Assembly: GCA_964371695.1 (NCBI GenBank)
Contig: CAYJOG010000192.1
Location: forward strand, 1-5,990
Direction of reading: 5' to 3'
DNA length: 5,990 bases
Source of the DNA: CAYJOG01 sp964371695 [NCBI: uncultured bacterium]
Lineage (GTDB): Bacteria; CAYJOG01
Within the stretch, counting starts at the first letter, position 1. Every line of letters begins with the position of its first letter. The notes under the pieces were generated by a model, which saw only the letters and a program-made list of their open reading frames with translations, was not told where the DNA came from and did not search any database. Made by a program: the position numbers and the translations under genes. Positions 5,971 to 5,990 of this stretch are shown piece after piece.

Positions 5971-5990
5971 GCGGGTGAGGGGGAACAGGC

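Noticed and set aside
1-5990. CRISPR array, tRNA, rRNA or a type VI secretion structural gene
   Set aside because: No regularly spaced repeats, no cloverleaf-like segment and no secretion-component motif were seen on either strand. The kinase/FHA/PP2C set alone does not establish a secretion locus.

Overview
The window is G+C-rich bacterial DNA that is densely coded on the + strand. It has compact gene overlaps and two short intergenic stretches full of inverted repeats. The gene families and base composition fit a Gram-negative proteobacterium or a related lineage with elaborate Ser/Thr-kinase signalling. I cannot name the taxon from sequence alone.

Layout. (1) The window opens inside an alpha/beta-hydrolase gene whose 5' end lies outside it; the Ser-Asp-His triad is readable and the gene ends at 709. 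(2) Positions 706-862 hold a non-coding element of about 150 bp. It has 11-bp terminal inverted repeats, a 4-bp direct repeat (TTGA) at its edges, and a run of consecutive hairpins. It looks like a MITE-like or other palindromic intergenic repeat inserted at the hydrolase stop codon. An unremarkable leader follows to 950. (3) Positions 951-5852 carry three overlapping genes forming one probable operon: a soluble TPR-type solenoid Ser/Thr protein kinase (951-3593), an FHA-GAF-class III nucleotidyl cyclase-like protein (3590-5119), and a PP2C/PPM-family phosphatase (5112-5852, GTG start preferred). (4) Positions 5853-5990 are non-coding. They carry a short imperfect direct repeat and a strong palindrome of the CCCTCTCCC/GGGAGAGGG type.

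How the genes may work together. The kinase and phosphatase would write and erase phosphothreonine. The FHA domain is the expected reader, and it is physically joined to a GAF domain and a cyclase domain. The natural inference is that kinase activity controls FHA docking and hence the cyclase-like output. However, the cyclase domain lacks two canonical catalytic residues: the first metal-binding Asp is Asn327, and the transition-state Arg is Gly452. It may therefore be a degenerate, regulatory pseudo-cyclase rather than a cAMP-producing enzyme. The kinase/FHA/PP2C trio resembles the post-translational control set of type VI secretion, but no secretion gene is visible here. A standalone signalling module is an equally good reading.
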